Positions 27,869 to 36,963 of a stretch of DNA of 64,000 bases are shown piece by piece. Each line of letters begins with the position of its first letter. The stretch's first letter is position 1. The DNA is from Pseudomonas fluvialis. GTDB taxonomy: Bacteria > Pseudomonadota > Gammaproteobacteria > Pseudomonadales > Pseudomonadaceae. The stretch lies in NCBI RefSeq assembly GCF_014207935.1, contig NZ_JACHLL010000003.1:136265-200264 (forward strand). The letters are read 5' to 3'. Both the position numbers and the translations under genes were made by a program. The notes beneath the pieces were generated by a model. The model ran no database searches, was not told the DNA's origin, and saw only the letters and a program-made list of their open reading frames with translations.

Positions 27869-28806
27869 CCACTTTCTGGAGTTGGTACATCACCATCCTG
27901 ACCGGCGGCACCCTCGTGGGGCTGACCTGGTTGATCTTTGCCACCCGCAAGGGCCAGCGCAAGGACACTACCGAAGAAACCCTGGACCACGCCTTTGACG
28001 GCATTCAGGAGTTCGACAATCCGCTGCCCAAGTGGTGGTTCATGCTCTTCGTCAGCACCTTGGTGTTTGGCGTTGGCTACCTGCTGCTGTACCCGGGCAT
28101 GGGCAACTGGAAAGGCCTGCTACCGGGCTACCAGGACGCCACCAGCTTCAAGAGTGGTGAAAAGGGCTGGACCGGCGTGCACCAGTGGGAAAAGGAAATG
28201 GCCAAGGCGGACGAGCAATACGGTCCGATCTTCGCCAAATACGCCGCCATGCCTATCGAAGAAGTCGCCAAGGACGAGCAGGCCCTGAAAATGGGTAGCC
28301 GTCTGTTCGCTTCCAACTGCTCGGTCTGCCACGGCTCCGACGCCAAGGGCAACCACGGCTTCCCCAACCTGACCGACAATGACTGGCTGTATGGTGGTGA
28401 ACCTGAAACCATCAAGACCACCATCATGGGCGGCCGTCAGGCAGCCATGCCGGCCTGGGCAGCAGTAATCGGTGAAGATGGCATCAAGAACGTCGCCGCC
28501 TACGTGCGCAGCCTGTCAGGTCTGAAGAACCCGGAAGGGGTCGACGTTGCCGCAGGTCAACAGCTGTTTGCCACCAATTGTGTAGCCTGTCACGGTCCTG
28601 AAGGTAAGGGTCAGCACGCCATGGGCGCGCCGAACCTGACCGACAAGACCTGGCTCTATGGCTCCAGCTTTGCCCAGGTTCAGCAGACGCTGCGCTATGG
28701 CCGTAATGGTCGTATGCCGGCTCAGGCCGAGTTCCTTGGCAATGACAAGGTGCACCTGCTGGCTGCCTACGTGTACAGCCTGTCGCAGAAGAAGTCCGGG
28801 GAGTAA
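27865..28806 (+). CDS. ccoP1: cbb3 oxidase subunit III (diheme cytochrome c), copy 1
   Basis: A 313-residue paralogue of the ccoP at 24278, with two heme c sites, CSVCHG and CVACHG, and Met regions QAAMPAWA and GRMPAQAEF. It has a short insertion ([13 protein letters not shown]) after the membrane part relative to copy 2, and its sequence is more diverged than the ccoN pair. AGGAGTAAGAGCG precedes the ATG as ribosome site. Confidence 0.96.
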   Translation: MTTFWSWYITILTGGTLVGLTWLIFATRKGQRKDTTEETLDHAFDGIQEFDNPLPKWWFMLFVSTLVFGVGYLLLYPGMGNWKGLLPGYQDATSFKSGEKGWTGVHQWEKEMAKADEQYGPIFAKYAAMPIEEVAKDEQALKMGSRLFASNCSVCHGSDAKGNHGFPNLTDNDWLYGGEPETIKTTIMGGRQAAMPAWAAVIGEDGIKNVAAYVRSLSGLKNPEGVDVAAGQQLFATNCVACHGPEGKGQHAMGAPNLTDKTWLYGSSFAQVQQTLRYGRNGRMPAQAEFLGNDKVHLLAAYVYSLSQKKSGE

Positions 28807-28859
28807 GCACTCCCCACCTCTGCCGCGACGCCCTGTCGCACACAGGCAGACCGCCATCA

Positions 28860-28940
28860 GGCGTACCATGTGATTTAGTTATAAGCTTATTCCAGTCAGG
28901 CGAAACCTGACTGGATACTTAAATAAAGCAGTGGTACGCC
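28860..28940 (+). repeat. Nested inverted repeats in the ccoG leader
   Basis: Outer arms GGCGTACCA (28860-28868) and TGGTACGCC (28932-28940) are perfect 9-base complements, the right one ending against the GTG/ATG start. Inside lie the palindrome ATAAGCTTAT (28881-28890) and a perfect 9-base hairpin CCAGTCAGG-CGAAA-CCTGACTGG (28892-28914). No T-run follows, so it is not a standard terminator. It fills most of the ccoP1-ccoG gap, and no clear ribosome site is seen before ccoG. Confidence 0.7.
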
Positions 28941-28943
28941 GTG

Positions 28944-30359
28944 ATGACCGAACAGATCCCAGTCAAAGACGTCACTCCCAAGGCAAACAACGGCAAGAAC
29001 ACCGTTGATCTCTACGCCAGCCGGGAAAAGATCTACACCAAAGCCTTCACCGGCATCTTCCGCAACCTGCGCATGGTCGGCGGAGCCTTTCTCTTCCTGC
29101 TCTACTTCGGTACCGCCTGGATCAACTGGGGCGATCGCCAGGCCGTTCTCTGGGACCTGCCCGAGCGCAAGTTCTACATCTTCGGCATGACCATCTGGCC
29201 GCAGGACTTCATGTTGCTGTCCTGGCTGCTGATCATCTGTGCCTTCGGCCTGTTCTTCATTACCGTATTCGCTGGACGCGTGTGGTGCGGCTATACCTGC
29301 CCGCAGAGCGTCTGGACCTGGATCTTCATGTGGTGCGAAAAAGTCACCGAGGGTGACCGCAACCAGCGCATGAAGCTCGACAAGCAACCCATGAGCCTGC
29401 AGAAGCTGCTGCGCAAGAGCGCAAAGCACAGCCTGTGGATTCTCATCGGCCTGGTCACCGGCCTGACCTTCGTCGGCTACTTCACCCCCGTGCGCGACCT
29501 GATCCCCTCCCTGCTCAGCGGCGAGGCGGACAGCTACGCGTACTTCTGGGTCGGTTTCTTTACCCTCGCCACCTACGGCAACGCCGGCTGGCTGCGTGAA
29601 AACGTGTGCATCTACATGTGTCCGTATGGCCGCTTCCAGAGCGTGATGTTCGACAAGGACACCCTGATCGTTTCCTATGACACCCGCCGTGGCGAAAGCC
29701 GTGGCGCGCGCAAGAAGGACGCCGATTACAAGGCACAAGGCCTTGGCGACTGCATCGACTGCAAGATGTGCGTACACGTCTGCCCCACCGGCATCGACAT
29801 CCGCGATGGCCTGCAATTCGAGTGCATCACCTGCGCCGCCTGTATCGACGCCTGCGACAGCATCATGGACAAGATGGGCTATCCGCGCGGGCTGATCAGC
29901 TACACAACTGAACACAATCTCTCGGGACAGAAGACCCACCTGCTGCGCCCGCGCCTGATAGGCTACGCCATTGCCCTGCTGGCCATGATGAGCCTGTTCG
30001 GTTATGCCGTGTTCAATCGTTCCCTGGTCGAGCTCGACGTCCTCAAGGACCGCGTGCTCTATCGCGAGAACGAAGAAGGCCGCATCGAGAACGTGTACAA
30101 CGTCAAGATCATGAACAAGGCCCAGCGCGCGCAGACTTTCGTCATTGAAGTGAGCGGCCTGGAAGGCCTGCACTATGAAGGCAAGCGCGAAATCACCGCT
30201 GCCGAAGGCGAAGTCTTCTCGCTGCCGGTGGAGCTCTCGATCGATCCGGACAAGCTGCCGTCGAGCACCAATGAAATTGTCTTCACCGTCAAAGCGGTCG
30301 ACGACCCGTCCATCCAGAGTGACTCGGACAGCCGCTTCATCGGCCCGAGCGTACGTTGA
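28944..30359 (+). CDS. ccoG: cbb3 oxidase assembly protein CcoG (FixG/RdxA)
   Basis: A 471-residue membrane protein with about five helices and two [4Fe-4S] ferredoxin motifs, CIDCKMCVHVCPTG and CITCAACIDACD. Upstream cysteines VWCGYTCPQSVW and ENVCIYMCPYGRF match the NapH-like membrane part. A C-terminal Ig-like domain follows the last helix. CcoG is needed for cbb3 maturation and has been shown in other bacteria to act as a Cu(II) reductase supplying Cu(I). GTG at 28941 and ATG at 28944 are adjacent; ATG is preferred. It begins the ccoGHIS group. Confidence 0.95.
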   Translation: MTEQIPVKDVTPKANNGKNTVDLYASREKIYTKAFTGIFRNLRMVGGAFLFLLYFGTAWINWGDRQAVLWDLPERKFYIFGMTIWPQDFMLLSWLLIICAFGLFFITVFAGRVWCGYTCPQSVWTWIFMWCEKVTEGDRNQRMKLDKQPMSLQKLLRKSAKHSLWILIGLVTGLTFVGYFTPVRDLIPSLLSGEADSYAYFWVGFFTLATYGNAGWLRENVCIYMCPYGRFQSVMFDKDTLIVSYDTRRGESRGARKKDADYKAQGLGDCIDCKMCVHVCPTGIDIRDGLQFECITCAACIDACDSIMDKMGYPRGLISYTTEHNLSGQKTHLLRPRLIGYAIALLAMMSLFGYAVFNRSLVELDVLKDRVLYRENEEGRIENVYNVKIMNKAQRAQTFVIEVSGLEGLHYEGKREITAAEGEVFSLPVELSIDPDKLPSSTNEIVFTVKAVDDPSIQSDSDSRFIGPSVR

Positions 30360-30370
30360 TAAGGTTGACC

Positions 30371-30874
30371 ATGCAGTCTGAAACCCCCGTTACAAGCCAG
30401 TGGTACAAGCAGTTCTGGGCCTGGTTCATCATTGCCATCCTGGCCAGCTCGGTCGTGCTCGGGCTTAGCCTGGTGTACATCGCCGTCAACGAGGGTGACA
30501 GCCTAGTGGTCGACAACTATTACGACGTCGGCAAGGGCATCAACCAGTCACTGAAGCGCGAAGACCTGGCCAAGCGTCTGGGCATGCGCGGCAGTCTGAC
30601 CCTGCATGAAGACAGCGGCATCGCCGAGCTGACGCTGCAGGGCATCAGCAAGCCGCAACAGCTGGAGCTCAACCTGATCTCGCCAACCCAGCCTGAGCGC
30701 GATCGCCGGGTCATCCTGCAACCGGCCGAGGGCGATCTGTACCGCGGCCTGCTGCAGGACTTCCCCCAGGGCCGCCGTTTCATCGAAGTGCTCGGCAGCG
30801 AAGGCGGCGAGCAATGGCGCCTGTATGAAGAGGAGACGCTGACGGGCAGCCAGCCCGTGCAGCTTGGCTACTGA
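30371..30874 (+). CDS. ccoH: cbb3 oxidase assembly protein CcoH (FixH)
   Basis: A 167-residue protein with one N-terminal helix (WFIIAILASSVVLGLSLVYIAV) and a periplasmic FixH domain (VVDNYYDVGKGINQSLKRE). It interacts with CcoN during cbb3 assembly. ATG at 30371 is chosen over an upstream frame start because the family begins MQSETPV...WYKQFW; AAGGTTGACC precedes it. It sits 11 bases after ccoG and 11 before ccoI. Confidence 0.93.
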   Translation: MQSETPVTSQWYKQFWAWFIIAILASSVVLGLSLVYIAVNEGDSLVVDNYYDVGKGINQSLKREDLAKRLGMRGSLTLHEDSGIAELTLQGISKPQQLELNLISPTQPERDRRVILQPAEGDLYRGLLQDFPQGRRFIEVLGSEGGEQWRLYEEETLTGSQPVQLGY

Positions 30875-30885
30875 TTGATTGAGCG

Positions 30886-33279
30886 ATGAACAGCCCCACC
30901 GCGTGCTTTCATTGCGGTCTGCCGGTTCCGGCCGGCAGCCGGTTTCAGGCCCGTGTGCTCGATGAGCCGCGGGCCTTCTGCTGTCCGGGCTGCCAGGCGG
31001 TTGCTGAGGCCATCGTTGCCGGCGGGCTAGACGGCTACTACCGTCACCGCACCGAAAATGCCAGCAACCCCGAAGCCCTGCCCCGCCAACTGAGCGATGA
31101 ACTGCAGCTGTATGACCGTGCGGACGTGCAGGCCAACTACGTGCAGCATCAGGGTGAACTGGCCGAAGCCTGCCTGCTGATCGAGGGCATCAGCTGCGCC
31201 GCCTGCGGCTGGCTGATCGAACGCCACCTGCGCACCCTGCCGGCAATAGCCGAAGCCCAGCTCAACCTGTCCAACCAGCGCCTGCAGGTGCGCTGGGCTG
31301 ACAGCCAGTTGCCGCTCAGCCAGCTGCTCGGCGAACTGCGCAAGATCGGCTACGTCGCCCACCCCTATCAGGCCGATCAGGCTGCGGAGCTGCTGCAGCG
31401 GGAAAACCGCCGCGCCTTGCGTCAGCTGGGCCTGGCAGGGCTTTTGTGGATGCAGGTAATGATGGCCGCCATGGCCACCTGGCCGGAGTTCAACCTCGAC
31501 CTGTCGGCCGACATGGACCGCATCCTGCGCTGGACCAGCCTGTTCCTCACCACGCCGATCGTCTTCTACTGCTGCACCGATTTCTTCAAGGGCGCCCTGC
31601 GCGACTTGCGCACCCGCCACCTGACCATGGACATCTCGGTGTCCCTGGCCATTGGCGGCGCCTACCTGGCCGGCATCTGGTCCACCGTGACCGGCGTTGG
31701 CGAGCTGTACTACGACGCCGTCGGCATGTTCGCCCTGTTCCTCCTGGCCGGCCGCTACCTGGAGCGCCGCGCACGCGAACGCACGGCAGCGGCCACCTCG
31801 CAACTGGTCAACCTGCTGCCGGCCTCCTGCCTGCGCCTGGATGCCGCCGGCAACAACCAGCGCGTGCTGGTCAGCGAGCTGAGCGTCGGCGATCAGGTGC
31901 TGGTTCCGCCGGGACACAGCCTGCCGGCGGACGGACGCATCCTCGCCGGTCAGTCGAGCATCGACGAGTCGCTGCTCACCGGCGAGTATCTGCCACTGCC
32001 GCGCGCAGTGGGCGACAGCGTCACGGCCGGCACACTCAATGTCGAAGGACCGCTGACCATCGAAGTCCAGGCACTGGGCGCCGCCACCCGCCTGTCGGCC
32101 ATCGTCCGCCTGCTGGAACGGGCCCAGGCCGACAAGCCGCGCCTGGCCGAACTGGCCGACCGCGTTGCGCAGTGGTTCCTGCTCATCGTGCTCGGGGTCG
32201 CGGCGGTGGTCGGACTGGTCTGGTGGCAGATAGAGCCGCAGCGGGCATTCTGGATCGTCCTCGCCCTACTGGTTGCCACCTGCCCCTGCGCCCTGTCGCT
32301 GGCCACGCCCACTGCGCTGACCACCGCTACCGGCAGCCTGCACAAGCTCGGGCTGCTGCTGACCCGCGGCCATGTGCTGGAGGGTCTCAACCAGATCGAC
32401 ACACTGATTCTCGACAAGACCGGCACACTCACCGAAGGCAGCCTGACCCTCAGCCGCATACTGCCCCTGCGCGATCTCGACAGTGACACCTGCCTGGCCC
32501 TGGCTGCCGCCCTCGAGAGTGGCTCCGAGCACCCGATTGCCCGCGCATTTGGCCGCGTTCAGCCCGCCGCCGAACTGATCAGCCACCCGGGGCTGGGCCT
32601 GCAGGGAGTGGTCGATGGCCGTCACCTGCGCATTGGCCAAGCGGCTTTCGTAGCGGAACTGAGCGGCCAGAGCGCCCCCGGCATTCCCGGCGATCAGGGC
32701 CAGTGGCTGCTACTGGGCGACCAGCAGGGTCCGCTGGCGTGGCTGGTGCTCGACGACCGTCTGCGCAGCGACGCGCCGAAACTGCTGGACCTGGCCCGCC
32801 AGCGCGACTGGCGCGTACTGCTGCTGTCCGGCGACAGCTCACCCATGGTGCACAGCCTGGCCACGCAACTGGGCATCGACGATGCCCGTGGCGGCCTGAC
32901 ACCCGACGACAAGCTGGCCGTACTGCGCCAGCAGCACGCCGAAGGGCGCCGCGTACTGATGCTGGGCGACGGGGTCAATGACGTACCGGTGCTGGCCGCG
33001 GCGGACATCAGCATTGCCATGGGCTCGGCCACCGACCTGGCCAAGACCAGTGCCGATGCCGTGCTGCTGTCCAATCGCCTTGATAGCCTGGTGCAGGCCT
33101 TCGCCATGGCCCGCCGTACCCGCCGCATCATTATCGAGAACCTCGGCTGGGCCTGCCTGTACAATGGCCTGATCCTGCCCTTCGCCGCTCTGGGCTGGGT
33201 TACCCCCAGCTGGGCCGCACTGGGCATGTCGCTGAGCTCGCTGGTGGTGGTGGTCAACGCCCTGCGCCTGAGCCGCTGA
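30886..33279 (+). CDS. ccoI: Copper-exporting P1B-type ATPase CcoI (FixI) for cbb3 assembly
   Basis: A 797-residue inner-membrane copper pump that supplies Cu for the CcoN CuB site. An N-terminal CFHCGLPV...CCPGC cysteine-rich part precedes a heavy-metal domain with GISCAACGW. Eight helices are predicted, with the CPC ion motif in ATCPCALSLATP. TGES-like loop is LLTGEYLPLPR, the phosphorylation site DKTGTLTEG, and the hinge GDGVNDVPVLAAADI. All catalytic motifs are intact. Length is usual for FixI/CopA2-type ATPases, which pump slowly and serve oxidase assembly rather than copper resistance. Confidence 0.95.
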   Translation: MNSPTACFHCGLPVPAGSRFQARVLDEPRAFCCPGCQAVAEAIVAGGLDGYYRHRTENASNPEALPRQLSDELQLYDRADVQANYVQHQGELAEACLLIEGISCAACGWLIERHLRTLPAIAEAQLNLSNQRLQVRWADSQLPLSQLLGELRKIGYVAHPYQADQAAELLQRENRRALRQLGLAGLLWMQVMMAAMATWPEFNLDLSADMDRILRWTSLFLTTPIVFYCCTDFFKGALRDLRTRHLTMDISVSLAIGGAYLAGIWSTVTGVGELYYDAVGMFALFLLAGRYLERRARERTAAATSQLVNLLPASCLRLDAAGNNQRVLVSELSVGDQVLVPPGHSLPADGRILAGQSSIDESLLTGEYLPLPRAVGDSVTAGTLNVEGPLTIEVQALGAATRLSAIVRLLERAQADKPRLAELADRVAQWFLLIVLGVAAVVGLVWWQIEPQRAFWIVLALLVATCPCALSLATPTALTTATGSLHKLGLLLTRGHVLEGLNQIDTLILDKTGTLTEGSLTLSRILPLRDLDSDTCLALAAALESGSEHPIARAFGRVQPAAELISHPGLGLQGVVDGRHLRIGQAAFVAELSGQSAPGIPGDQGQWLLLGDQQGPLAWLVLDDRLRSDAPKLLDLARQRDWRVLLLSGDSSPMVHSLATQLGIDDARGGLTPDDKLAVLRQQHAEGRRVLMLGDGVNDVPVLAAADISIAMGSATDLAKTSADAVLLSNRLDSLVQAFAMARRTRRIIIENLGWACLYNGLILPFAALGWVTPSWAALGMSLSSLVVVVNALRLSR

Positions 33280-33298
33280 TGAGCTTCCCGGAGATGCT

Positions 33299-33505
33299 AT
33301 GCCCGCCCTGTATGTGATGATCCCCATCGCCATAATCGTGGTCGCCCTGGCCATCTGGCTGTTCTTCTGGGCCGTCGACAGCGGCCAGTACGATGACCTC
33401 GACGGTCCGGCCCACAGCATTCTGTTCGACGACGAAGACCCGCGGCACAAGGCCGGTGTCGAGCAGGCGGCCGACAAACAGGACAAGAACCCGCCGCATG
33501 CTTGA
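33299..33505 (+). CDS. ccoS: cbb3 oxidase maturation protein CcoS (FixS)
   Basis: A 68-residue protein with one N-terminal helix (MIPIAIIVVALAIWLFFWAV) followed by the family signature SGQYDDLDGPAHSILFDDE. CcoS is required for cofactor insertion into CcoN. CGGAGATGCT precedes the ATG. The end overlaps the following SafE/TauE-like gene by eight bases (ATGCTTGA), implying coupling. Confidence 0.94.
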   Translation: MPALYVMIPIAIIVVALAIWLFFWAVDSGQYDDLDGPAHSILFDDEDPRHKAGVEQAADKQDKNPPHA

Positions 33506-34181
33506 GTTGCTGCCACTGCTCGCCTCGGCCCTGATGCTCGGCTTGCTTGGCGGCGGGCATTGCTTCGGCATGTGCGGCGGCCTGATGGGCGCCCTCACTC
33601 TGGCCATTCCGCTCGAACAGCGCAGCCGACGCCTGCAGCTGCTGCTGGCTTACAACCTCGGCCGCATCCTCAGCTATGCCTGCGCCGGCCTGCTGCTCGG
33701 CAGCGCCGGCTGGGCCCTGAGCAACAGCCCGCTGGCCAGCGGACTGCGCATCGCCGCCGCCCTGCTGCTGATCGCCATGGGCTTGTACCTCGCTGGCTGG
33801 TGGAGCGGGCTGACCCGCATCGAGGCTCTGGGCCGTGGCCTGTGGCGCCGGATTCAGCCCGTGGCACAGAAGCTCTTGCCGGTCACCAGCCTGCCCCGCG
33901 CCCTGCTGCTGGGCGCCTTGTGGGGCTGGCTGCCCTGCGGCCTGGTCTACAGCACCCTGCTGTGGGCCGCCAGCCAGGGCTCACCCTGGCAAGCCGGCCT
34001 GCTGATGCTGGCCTTCGGCCTCGGTACCTGGCCAGCCCTGCTGCTCAGCGGCCTGGCTGCCGAACGACTGGGACACTTCCTGCGCCGCCGTGGCGTACGC
34101 CTGGCCGGTGGCTTGCTGGTCATCGCCTTTGGTCTATGGACCCTGCCCGGTCCGCACCAGCACTGGCTGATGGGTCACTGA
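33498..34181 (+). CDS. SafE/TauE-like membrane protein, possible copper or heavy-metal transporter
   Basis: A 227-residue protein with about six helices. The N-terminal motif GGGHCFGMCGGLMGAL, with Cys-containing GHCxGMCGG, is typical of the DsbD_2/SafE group found beside ccoGHIS genes. A second half has ALWGWLPCGLVYSTLLWA. The paired cysteines in helices suggest metal handling or thiol exchange, and the location suggests a part in cbb3 assembly; neither is proven. It is translationally coupled to ccoS. It is annotated in P. aeruginosa between ccoS and hemN as here. Confidence 0.82.
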   Translation: MLELLPLLASALMLGLLGGGHCFGMCGGLMGALTLAIPLEQRSRRLQLLLAYNLGRILSYACAGLLLGSAGWALSNSPLASGLRIAAALLLIAMGLYLAGWWSGLTRIEALGRGLWRRIQPVAQKLLPVTSLPRALLLGALWGWLPCGLVYSTLLWAASQGSPWQAGLLMLAFGLGTWPALLLSGLAAERLGHFLRRRGVRLAGGLLVIAFGLWTLPGPHQHWLMGH

Positions 34182-34234
34182 GGCGCAATGCCTCACAACT
34201 GCACACAGCAGTCGCCAGCGCAGCGCCAGAGCGC

Positions 34235-34276
34235 TTGATACAGGTCAAGGCCCCTGCGGCGCCGATTCCCTAGACT
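34235..34276 (+). promoter_or_regulatory. Anr/FNR-dependent promoter of hemN
   Basis: TTGATACAGGTCAA at 34235-34248 matches TTGAT-N4-ATCAA with the same single mismatch (GTCAA) as the ccoN2 box. TAGACT at 34271-34276 is a -10 placed about 31 bases from the box centre, giving a class II layout with a start near 34283 and the ATG at 34311. Confidence 0.82.
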
Positions 34277-34310
34277 CGCCCCATATTCACCAGATTCCGG
34301 GAACGCTGCC

Positions 34311-35693
34311 ATGCTCGACGCGATCCGCTGGGACGCCGACCTGATTCGTCGCTACGATCAGGCGGGTCCGCGCTATACCTCCTACCCCACTGCCGTACAG
34401 TTCCACGACGGCATTGGCAGCTTCGACATGCTGCATGCACTCAAGGACAGCCGCAAAGCCCTGCGCCCGCTGTCGCTTTATGTGCACGTGCCGTTCTGCG
34501 CCAACATCTGCTACTACTGCGCCTGCAACAAGGTGATCACCAAGGATCGCGGCCGCGCCCTACCCTACGTTGAGCGCCTGGAGCGGGAAATCGCCCTGAT
34601 CAGCCGTCATCTGGATGACCGCCAGGTGGTCGAGCAGCTGCACTTTGGCGGCGGCACCCCGACCTTCCTCAGCCACGACGAACTGCGCCAGTTGATGGGT
34701 GTGATCCGTCAGCACTTTCACCTGCTGGATGACGACAGTGGCGACTACGGCATCGAGATCGATCCCCGTGAAGCCGACTGGTCAACCATGGGCCTGCTGC
34801 GCGAGCTGGGCTTCAATCGCATCAGCCTCGGCGTGCAGGACCTTGACCCGGAAGTGCAGCGTGCGGTCAACCGCCTGCAAACGCTGGAAGAAACCCGCGC
34901 CATTATCGACGCTGCTCACACCCTGCAGTTCCGCTCGATCAACCTTGACCTGATCTACGGCCTGCCCAAACAGACCCCGGAAAGCTTTGCCCGTACGGTG
35001 GAGGAAATCATCCGCCTGCAACCCGATCGCCTGTCGGTGTTCAACTATGCGCACCTGCCGGAACGTTTCATGCCGCAACGGCGGATCAACGCCGAAGACC
35101 TGCCGAGCCCGGCACAGAAACTGGCCATGCTGCATAACAGCATCGAGCAGCTGACCGCCGCCGGTTACCGCTACATCGGCATGGACCACTTCGCCCTGCC
35201 CGACGACGAGCTGGCCATCGCCCAGGAAGACGGTCGCCTGCAACGCAACTTCCAAGGCTATACCACCCACGGTCACTGCGACCTGATCGGCCTCGGCGTC
35301 TCGGCAATCAGCCAGATCGGTGACCTCTACAGCCAGAACAGCAGCGACCTGACGGTCTATCAGGATACTCTGGACGCCCCCGAACTACCGGTACGTCGTG
35401 GCCTGCATTGCAATGCCGATGACCGCGTGCGGCGTGAAGTTATCCAGCGCCTGATCTGCGAGTTCGAGCTGCAGTTCGCCCCTATCGAGCAGGAGTTCGG
35501 CATCGTTTTCCGCGACTACTTCGCGGACGTCTGGCCGGACCTGCAGCAGATGGCCCGCGACGGCCTGATTAGCCTCAGCGACAGCAGCATCGACATCAAG
35601 CCGGCCGGGCGTCTGCTGGCCCGCTCGGTCTGCATGCTGTTCGACCGTTACCTCAGCGAGCAGAGCCGGCAGCGTTTTTCCCGGGTCATCTGA
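34311..35693 (+). CDS. hemN: Oxygen-independent coproporphyrinogen III oxidase HemN
   Basis: A 460-residue radical SAM enzyme that decarboxylates coproporphyrinogen III without oxygen, feeding heme to the oxidases upstream. The iron-sulfur motif is VPFCANICYYCACNKV (CxxxCxxC plus the fourth HemN Cys). SAM-binding HFGGGTPTFL and EIDPREADW follow. The HemN C-terminal domain (KPAGRLLARSVCMLFDRYL) distinguishes it from HemW. Length matches E. coli HemN (457). Behind an Anr-type promoter, and ends before a terminator. The anr gene that follows hemN in P. aeruginosa is absent from this window. Confidence 0.96.
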   Translation: MLDAIRWDADLIRRYDQAGPRYTSYPTAVQFHDGIGSFDMLHALKDSRKALRPLSLYVHVPFCANICYYCACNKVITKDRGRALPYVERLEREIALISRHLDDRQVVEQLHFGGGTPTFLSHDELRQLMGVIRQHFHLLDDDSGDYGIEIDPREADWSTMGLLRELGFNRISLGVQDLDPEVQRAVNRLQTLEETRAIIDAAHTLQFRSINLDLIYGLPKQTPESFARTVEEIIRLQPDRLSVFNYAHLPERFMPQRRINAEDLPSPAQKLAMLHNSIEQLTAAGYRYIGMDHFALPDDELAIAQEDGRLQRNFQGYTTHGHCDLIGLGVSAISQIGDLYSQNSSDLTVYQDTLDAPELPVRRGLHCNADDRVRREVIQRLICEFELQFAPIEQEFGIVFRDYFADVWPDLQQMARDGLISLSDSSIDIKPAGRLLARSVCMLFDRYLSEQSRQRFSRVI

Positions 35694-35708
35694 TCCACGC
35701 CGCCAAAC

Positions 35709-35737
35709 AAAAAGCCCGCCATTGGCGGGCTTTTTTT
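35709..35737 (+). terminator. Terminator after hemN
   Basis: AAAAAGCCCGCC-ATT-GGCGGGCTTTTTTT; perfect stem with flanking A- and T-runs, able to end both hemN and the converging amt transcript. Confidence 0.92.
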
Positions 35738-35751
35738 GTGAGTTGCCGATG

Positions 35752-36963
35752 TCACTCGTGTGCGCTGACGGCACCGATCTTGTGCACCGAGAGGTCGGCA
35801 CCGTAGTACTCCTCCTCCTGGCTCAGACGAATGCCCAGAGTCGCCCGCAGCAGGCCATACACGGCAAAGCCGCCGACCAGAGCGATCACCACCCCCATCG
35901 CGGTGCCGGCCAGCTGGCTGAGCAGGCTGACGCCCCCCAGGCCCGCCAGCGCCTCCTGACCGAAGATGCCGCAGGCAATGCCGCCCCACACACCGCACAG
36001 GCCATGCAGCGGCCATACGCCGAGCACATCGTCGATCTTCCAACTCTTCTGAGTCGCGGTGAACGCCCAGACAAACAGTGCACCGGCAATGGCACCGGTG
36101 ATCAGCGCCCCGACCGGGTGCATGAGATCGGAACCGGCACACACCGCCACCAGACCAGCCAGCGGGCCGTTGTGCAGGAAGCCCGGGTCATTGCGCCCCA
36201 CCAGCAGCGCAGTCACCGTGCCGCCAACCATCGCCATCAGCGAGTTGACCGCCACCAGACCGCTGATGCCCGCCACGGTCTGCGCGCTCATGACGTTGAA
36301 GCCGAACCAGCCGACGATGAGAATCCAGGAACCCAGGGCCAGGAACGGAATATTCGAGGGTGCGAACGCCACCAGACGGCCATCGCGGTAGCGACCATCA
36401 CGGCGTCCCAGCAGCAGTACCGCCGCAAAGGCCAGCCAGCCGCCGACCGCATGCACCACCACCGAGCCGGCAAAGTCGTGGAACGGAGCGCCAAAGCTGG
36501 CTTTCAGCCAGTCCTGCACGCCGAAGTTGCCATTCCAGATCAGGCCTTCGAAGAATGGATAGACGAAGGCCACGATCAGCAGCGTGGCGCACAGCTGCGG
36601 ACCGAACTTGGCCCGCTCGGCGATACCGCCGGAGATGATCGCCGGGATCGCTGCCGCGAAGGTCAGCAGGAAGAAGAACTTGACCAGCGCGTAGCCACTA
36701 TCGGCCGTCAGCGCGCTGGCCGGCTCTAGAAAGGTCACGCCATAGGCAATCCAGTAGCCGATGAAGAAATAGGCCAGGGTCGACATGGCGAAATCGGCGA
36801 GGATCTTCGACAGGGCGTTGACCTGGTTCTTCTGCCGCACCGTGCCGACTTCCAGAAAGGCAAAGCCAGCATGCATGGCCAGCACCATCACGGCGCCCAG
36901 CAGAATGAACAGGGTGTTGGAGCCGTGAATCAGGGTTTCCACGGCACTGTTGAGGTTTTCCAT
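35752..36963 (-). CDS. amt: Ammonium transporter (Amt family)
   Basis: A 403-residue inner-membrane channel with eleven predicted helices that takes up NH4+/NH3. Family blocks: GAVMVLAMHAGFAFLEVG (helix 1), GNFGVQDWLKASFGAPFHDFAGSVVVHAVGG with the first pore His, NDPGFLHNGPLAGLVAVCAG, and VWPLHGLCGVWGG with the second pore His; only parts are quoted as FHDFAGSVVVHAVGG. The C-terminal tail ends EYYGADLSVHKIGA, the GlnK-contact region. ATG at 36963 is chosen because the family begins just before the first helix. No glnK gene lies next to it, unlike amtB operons, and I find no convincing sigma-54 promoter upstream. Confidence 0.92.
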   Translation of the reverse strand: MENLNSAVETLIHGSNTLFILLGAVMVLAMHAGFAFLEVGTVRQKNQVNALSKILADFAMSTLAYFFIGYWIAYGVTFLEPASALTADSGYALVKFFFLLTFAAAIPAIISGGIAERAKFGPQLCATLLIVAFVYPFFEGLIWNGNFGVQDWLKASFGAPFHDFAGSVVVHAVGGWLAFAAVLLLGRRDGRYRDGRLVAFAPSNIPFLALGSWILIVGWFGFNVMSAQTVAGISGLVAVNSLMAMVGGTVTALLVGRNDPGFLHNGPLAGLVAVCAGSDLMHPVGALITGAIAGALFVWAFTATQKSWKIDDVLGVWPLHGLCGVWGGIACGIFGQEALAGLGGVSLLSQLAGTAMGVVIALVGGFAVYGLLRATLGIRLSQEEEYYGADLSVHKIGAVSAHE

